Of a DNA stretch of 17,415 bases, positions 14,958 through 17,415 are shown one piece after another. The stretch lies in assembly GCA_945889235.1 (NCBI GenBank), contig CAMDBK010000027.1:1-17415 (forward strand). Direction: 5' to 3'. Positions within the stretch are counted from its first letter, which is position 1; the number at the start of each line of letters is the position of its first letter. A program made the position numbers and the translations under genes. The stretch is from Chitinophaga pinensis. GTDB taxonomy: Bacteria > Bacteroidota > Bacteroidia > SXHM01. The notes beneath the pieces were generated by a model, which searched no databases, was not told where the DNA came from, and saw nothing but the letters and a program-made list of their open reading frames with translations.

Positions 14958-15152
14958 ATGGCAGCTACATCAAAAATTAAAGAATCACTTTTAGAAATTG
15001 CCGGAAGGGTAAAACCAACAACAACTCTTGAAGATGTATATCAGCAACTTGCTTTGCTTTCAGATATTGAAAAATCTGAGGAACAGGAAAAAGCAGGAAA
15101 GGTTTTTACACAAGCTGAAGTAGAGAAAAAGGCTAAAAAATGGCTGAAGTAA
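14958..15152 (+). CDS. ParD-like antitoxin of a ParE/RelE module
   Basis: A 64-residue acidic-then-basic helical protein beginning MAATSKIKESLLEIAGRV, with TLEDVYQQLALLSDIEKS (about 23-40) and ending QAEVEKKAKKWLK. This is the pattern of Bacteroidota antitoxins that precede ParE/RelE toxins: an N-terminal helix with an LEDV-type turn, a middle helix, and a C-terminal (E/Q)-x-E-V-x-x-x-x-x-K-WL(K) that wraps the toxin. Supporting context is decisive: the toxin ATG at 15140 lies inside the last codons of this gene (13-nt overlap). Such antitoxins neutralise the toxin and usually repress their own promoter. The frame is intact while the partner is broken. Confidence 0.8.
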   Translation: MAATSKIKESLLEIAGRVKPTTTLEDVYQQLALLSDIEKSEEQEKAGKVFTQAEVEKKAKKWLK

Positions 15153-15444
15153 TTTGGACAAAATTAGCCAATAGCAATTTGAAAGGGAAGTAAAATTTAT
15201 TCAGGTTGAACAGGGGACATTTTATGCCACGATTGTATTAAACAAGATACTTGAAGCAGTCAGAAATTTAGAACGGTTTCCTGTGATGGGACAGGTTGAG
15301 CCTCTGCTAACACATAAAAAAAGCGAGTACCGTTATTTAGTTGTATGGAGTTACAAAATAATTTACAGGGTTGGAACAAACAAGGTTGTCGTTTCAAGAG
15401 TGTTTCATACATCCCAAAGTCCGACTAAGATTTTTAAGCGGTAG
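15140..15444 (+). pseudogene. ParE/RelE-type toxin disrupted by a frameshift
   Basis: Translation from the ATG at 15140 gives MAEVIWTKLANSNLKGK and stops at 15191-15193. In the next frame, reading through 15193-15444 gives FIQVEQGTFYATIVLNKI, then EAVRNLERFPVMGQVEP, YRYLVVWSYKIIYRVG and VVVSRVFHTSQSP before TAG at 15442. Together these are a complete ParE/RelE fold of about 101 residues: N-terminal EVIWTKLA, helix FYA-x-x-x-LNKI, the RFPxMG turn, the Y-R-x-L-V/Y-x-I-x-Y-R-V strands and the RVFHT end. One missing base near the GGG at 15185-15187 would restore a single frame (LKGEVKFIQ). The intact gene would have been a ribosome-dependent mRNA interferase or gyrase inhibitor. The break may be real decay or a sequencing error in a G-run. 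The remnant ends directly against the dusB stop codon. Confidence 0.85.
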
Positions 15445-16434
15445 TTATACCAACTCCTCAGAATAAACTTTCTTAATTTCTTCGAGTGTGTCCAATACTT
15501 CAGCAAAAGAATTTGAGGTAACCAGTTTCATGCGGTAGTCTTTGAAATTTGGAAAGCCTTTGAAATAATTGCTGTAGTGCGTACGCATTTCAAGCACACC
15601 CAATACATCACCTTTCCAGCGGATTGAAAAATCGAGATGGCGCTTGCAAACTTCTACACGTTCTTCAACGGTTGGTTTTTCAAGTTGTAGTCCGGTTGCA
15701 AGAAAATGTTTTATCTCACGAAAAATCCAGGGATTGCCAATGCTGGCTCTGCCAATCATTACGCCATCAACACCGTAAGTATTTTTCATTTGCAATGCTT
15801 TTTCAGGACTGTCAACATCACCGTTTCCGAAAATGGGAATTGTGATTCTCGGATTTTCTTTCACCTTTCCAATCAATGTCCAGTCGGCAGGACCTTTATA
15901 CATCTGAGCGCGGGTACGTCCGTGAATAGTCAATGCTTTTATTCCTACATCCTGCAAACGTTCAGCTACTTCTAAAATATTTTTGGTGTTATCGTCCCAG
16001 CCGAGACGGGTTTTTACAGTTACAGGAAGATGCGTTGCTTTTACCACCGCATCAGTCATTGCCACCATTTTTGGGATGTTCTGTAAAATACCTGCGCCTG
16101 CTCCTTTGCAGGCAACATTTTTTACAGGGCAACCGTAGTTGATGTCAATCAAATCAGGATGTGCGCCTGTTGCAATTTCTGTTGATTCGCGCATGGATTC
16201 AATATTGCTGCCGAACAGTTGAATACCAATCGGGCGCTCGTACTCAAACACGTCTAACTTTTTCAGACTTTTTGCGGCATCACGAATCAAACCTTCCGAA
16301 GAAATAAATTCGGTGTACATCATATCCGCACCGCCTTCTTTGCAAACAGCACGAAAAGGCGGGTCGCTCACATCCTCCATTGGAGCAAGCAGCAGCGGGA
16401 ATTCACCTAAGTCTATATTTCCTATTTTCGCCAT
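15445..16434 (-). CDS. dusB: tRNA-dihydrouridine synthase, DusB type
   Basis: An FMN enzyme that reduces uridine to dihydrouridine in the D-loop of tRNAs. The 329-residue protein is full length. Motifs in order: LLLAPMEDVSDPPFR (residues 14-28), FMN/active-site NYGCPVKNVACKGAGAG (99-115) with catalytic Cys102, VKTRLGWDD (140-148) with Lys141, IHGRTRAQMYKGPADW (170-185) with His171, IFGNGDV (201-207), and GVMIGRASIGNPWIF (224-238). The ATG at 16434 gives the usual family N-terminus MAKIGNIDLGEFPLL; a GTG at 16452 would add six residues and lies inside the palindrome at 16448-16505. The 3' end abuts the broken toxin gene convergently with no gap and no visible terminator. It is divergent from the CPBP protease, a pairing common in Bacteroidota. 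Confidence 0.97.
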   Translation of the reverse strand: MAKIGNIDLGEFPLLLAPMEDVSDPPFRAVCKEGGADMMYTEFISSEGLIRDAAKSLKKLDVFEYERPIGIQLFGSNIESMRESTEIATGAHPDLIDINYGCPVKNVACKGAGAGILQNIPKMVAMTDAVVKATHLPVTVKTRLGWDDNTKNILEVAERLQDVGIKALTIHGRTRAQMYKGPADWTLIGKVKENPRITIPIFGNGDVDSPEKALQMKNTYGVDGVMIGRASIGNPWIFREIKHFLATGLQLEKPTVEERVEVCKRHLDFSIRWKGDVLGVLEMRTHYSNYFKGFPNFKDYRMKLVTSNSFAEVLDTLEEIKKVYSEELV

Positions 16435-16447
16435 CTTTAAATAAATA

Positions 16448-16505
16448 GCCACTAATTACACTAATTTTCACGAATGGATTAGTGTTAATTCGTGTAATTC
16501 GTGGC
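16448..16505. repeat. 58-bp imperfect palindrome of 9-10-bp units
   Basis: Two 28-bp arms (16448-16475 and 16478-16505) separated by GG match as inverted complements at 23 of 28 positions. Each arm is itself built of a short repeating unit: (C)ACTAATTA, CACTAATTTT, CACGAAT on the left and ATTAGTGTTA, ATTCGTGTA, ATTCGTGGC on the right, so the unit core (CAC[T/G]AATT or its complement) recurs about every helical turn. The element fills the gap between dusB and the CPBP gene. Sequences ending ATTCGTGGC are, to my recollection, widespread intergenic repeats in environmental bacteria with no agreed function. As RNA it could fold into one long hairpin; as DNA it could bind a protein on one face. 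Confidence 0.8.
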
Positions 16506-16540
16506 AAAATAATCCACAAAAATACACAAAAACCCCGTTA

Positions 16541-17415
16541 ATGGCTCAACTCAACTTCCTCCGCGATAGAAATCCTGTCTTTAATATCCTGTTTTTATCG
16601 GCTCTTGCGCTGTTCTGCGCAGGAATTTTTTCATTGATTGCTTTGGCAGGCATTCAATTAGTATGGGGAATTCCCGTATTCTCAAACCCCGCAGCGCTCA
16701 GTGACTTCAGCAATCCTGAACTTCTTAACCCGCTTAAATTTATGCAGGTGATGTATTCCATCGGTTTGTTTATTGTTCCCTGTTTTGTATTTTTAAAATT
16801 AGCTGACGAAAATTCATTGGAGTTTTTAAAAATGAAAAAATTTCCCGCAATTATAGGTTTGCTTCTTGCGTTTGGAATTATGCTGGTTGTTCAGCCTTTG
16901 GTTGAACTTACCGGAAAATGGAATGCAGCATTTCCTTTTCCTGAAGCGTTTGGAATTGCCGACTGGATAAAGCAAAGCGAAGATGCAGGTGAAGTGGTAA
17001 CCAAGCTTTTTTTAAAAGCTGATACCGTTGGCGTTTTTATTCTTAATGTTTTTATTATCGCGTTTCTTCCGGCACTGGGCGAAGAGATTTTTTTTCGCGG
17101 AATGATTCAGCAGTACATGGTAAAGGCGGTTAAAAATCTGTACATAGGAATTATTATCACCGCCATTATTTTCAGTGCATTTCATTTTCAGTTTATGGGT
17201 TTTCTGCCGCGCATGTTACTGGGAATTATTCTAGGCTGCATCTTTGCGTGGAGTAAAAACATCTGGCTTTCGGTGTTTGCACACTTTTTAAATAATGGTG
17301 CAGCGGTAACATTGGATTACCTGAACCAGCGCAATATTATTAATGAAGAACAATTGGAAAGTGTTGCATCGGATAATGTGATGGTGGTTGTGGTGAGCTT
17401 GGTTTTGCTGGGAGC
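16541..17415 (+). CDS. CPBP-family intramembrane metalloprotease, C-terminus cut by window edge
   Basis: The frame opens at ATG 16541 (MAQLNFLRDRNPVFNIL) and stays open for 291 codons to the right edge. It is a membrane protein with hydrophobic helices near residues 17-40, 68-85, 100-117, 163-180, 198-215, 217-236 and at the end. The three CPBP (Abi, Rce1-like) motifs are all present: EEIFFRG with Glu181, Glu182 and Arg186; FSAFH (211-215) with His215; and HFLNN (248-252) with His248 and Asn252. These residues form the metal site of Rce1-type glutamic proteases. Bacterial members act on membrane peptides or bacteriocins, and most have no known substrate. It is divergent from dusB, sharing the intergenic palindrome. 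The last residues and stop lie outside the window. Confidence 0.92.
   Translation, partial: MAQLNFLRDRNPVFNILFLSALALFCAGIFSLIALAGIQLVWGIPVFSNPAALSDFSNPELLNPLKFMQVMYSIGLFIVPCFVFLKLADENSLEFLKMKKFPAIIGLLLAFGIMLVVQPLVELTGKWNAAFPFPEAFGIADWIKQSEDAGEVVTKLFLKADTVGVFILNVFIIAFLPALGEEIFFRGMIQQYMVKAVKNLYIGIIITAIIFSAFHFQFMGFLPRMLLGIILGCIFAWSKNIWLSVFAHFLNNGAAVTLDYLNQRNIINEEQLESVASDNVMVVVVSLVLLG

Noticed and set aside
15140..15444. Programmed frameshifting in the toxin gene
   Set aside because: The shift site TTGAAAGGGAAGTAA has no classic slippery heptamer and no clear downstream pseudoknot; decay or a base-call error is simpler.
16448..16505. CRISPR array or transposon end
   Set aside because: The units are only 9-10 bp, there are no unique spacers of constant length, and no transposase or target duplication is seen.

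Overview
The window looks like a chromosomal piece of a Bacteroidota genome (Chitinophagales/Sphingobacteriales-like; genus not determinable). Reasons: moderately AT-rich DNA, no Shine-Dalgarno sequences before the genes, repeated exact matches to the Bacteroidota -7 promoter element TAnnTTTG upstream of starts, and recognisable Bacteroidota protein types (Tat-exported GH125, very large alpha-2-macroglobulin, CBS/ACT-like protein, short Omp85 barrel, DusB next to a CPBP protease).

Layout. 1-113 (-) is the first 37 codons of an Old Yellow Enzyme-type flavin oxidoreductase running off the left edge. 256-1698 (+) is a Tat-exported GH125 alpha-mannosidase, followed by a hairpin. 1762-2378 (+) is a tight two-gene unit: an unrecognised 44-residue basic protein and a DUF6036/AbiEii-like nucleotidyltransferase. 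2476-8742 (+) is a 2088-residue alpha-2-macroglobulin with an intact CxEQ thioester motif and a peculiar low-complexity insert. 8775-10451 (+) is an ArnT/GT39-like membrane glycosyltransferase whose stop codon overlaps the stop of the convergent operon pdxJ - alpha/beta hydrolase (11924-10448, -). Divergent from pdxJ is a CBS-domain gene translationally coupled to a single-POTRA Omp85-like barrel protein (12102-14179), then a small outer-membrane beta-barrel protein (14243-14905). 14958-15444 (+) is a ParD-like antitoxin and a ParE/RelE toxin broken by a frameshift. dusB (16434-15445, -) abuts the toxin remnant; between dusB and the divergent CPBP intramembrane protease (16541 to the right edge) lies a 58-bp imperfect palindrome built of 9-10-bp units.

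Biology. Most of the window is core metabolism (PLP synthesis, tRNA dihydrouridine, flavin reductase) and envelope biology (A2M protease trap, lipid-linked sugar transfer, Omp85 barrel, outer-membrane barrel, CPBP protease). The accessory part is two small-gene pairs: the 44-aa/nucleotidyltransferase pair and the decayed toxin-antitoxin pair. No tRNA, rRNA, CRISPR, insertion sequence or prophage was seen. I see no clearly new multi-gene system. The best leads are the TonB-receptor-like segment inside the A2M insert, the uncharacterised 44-aa/nucleotidyltransferase pair, and the 58-bp palindrome.
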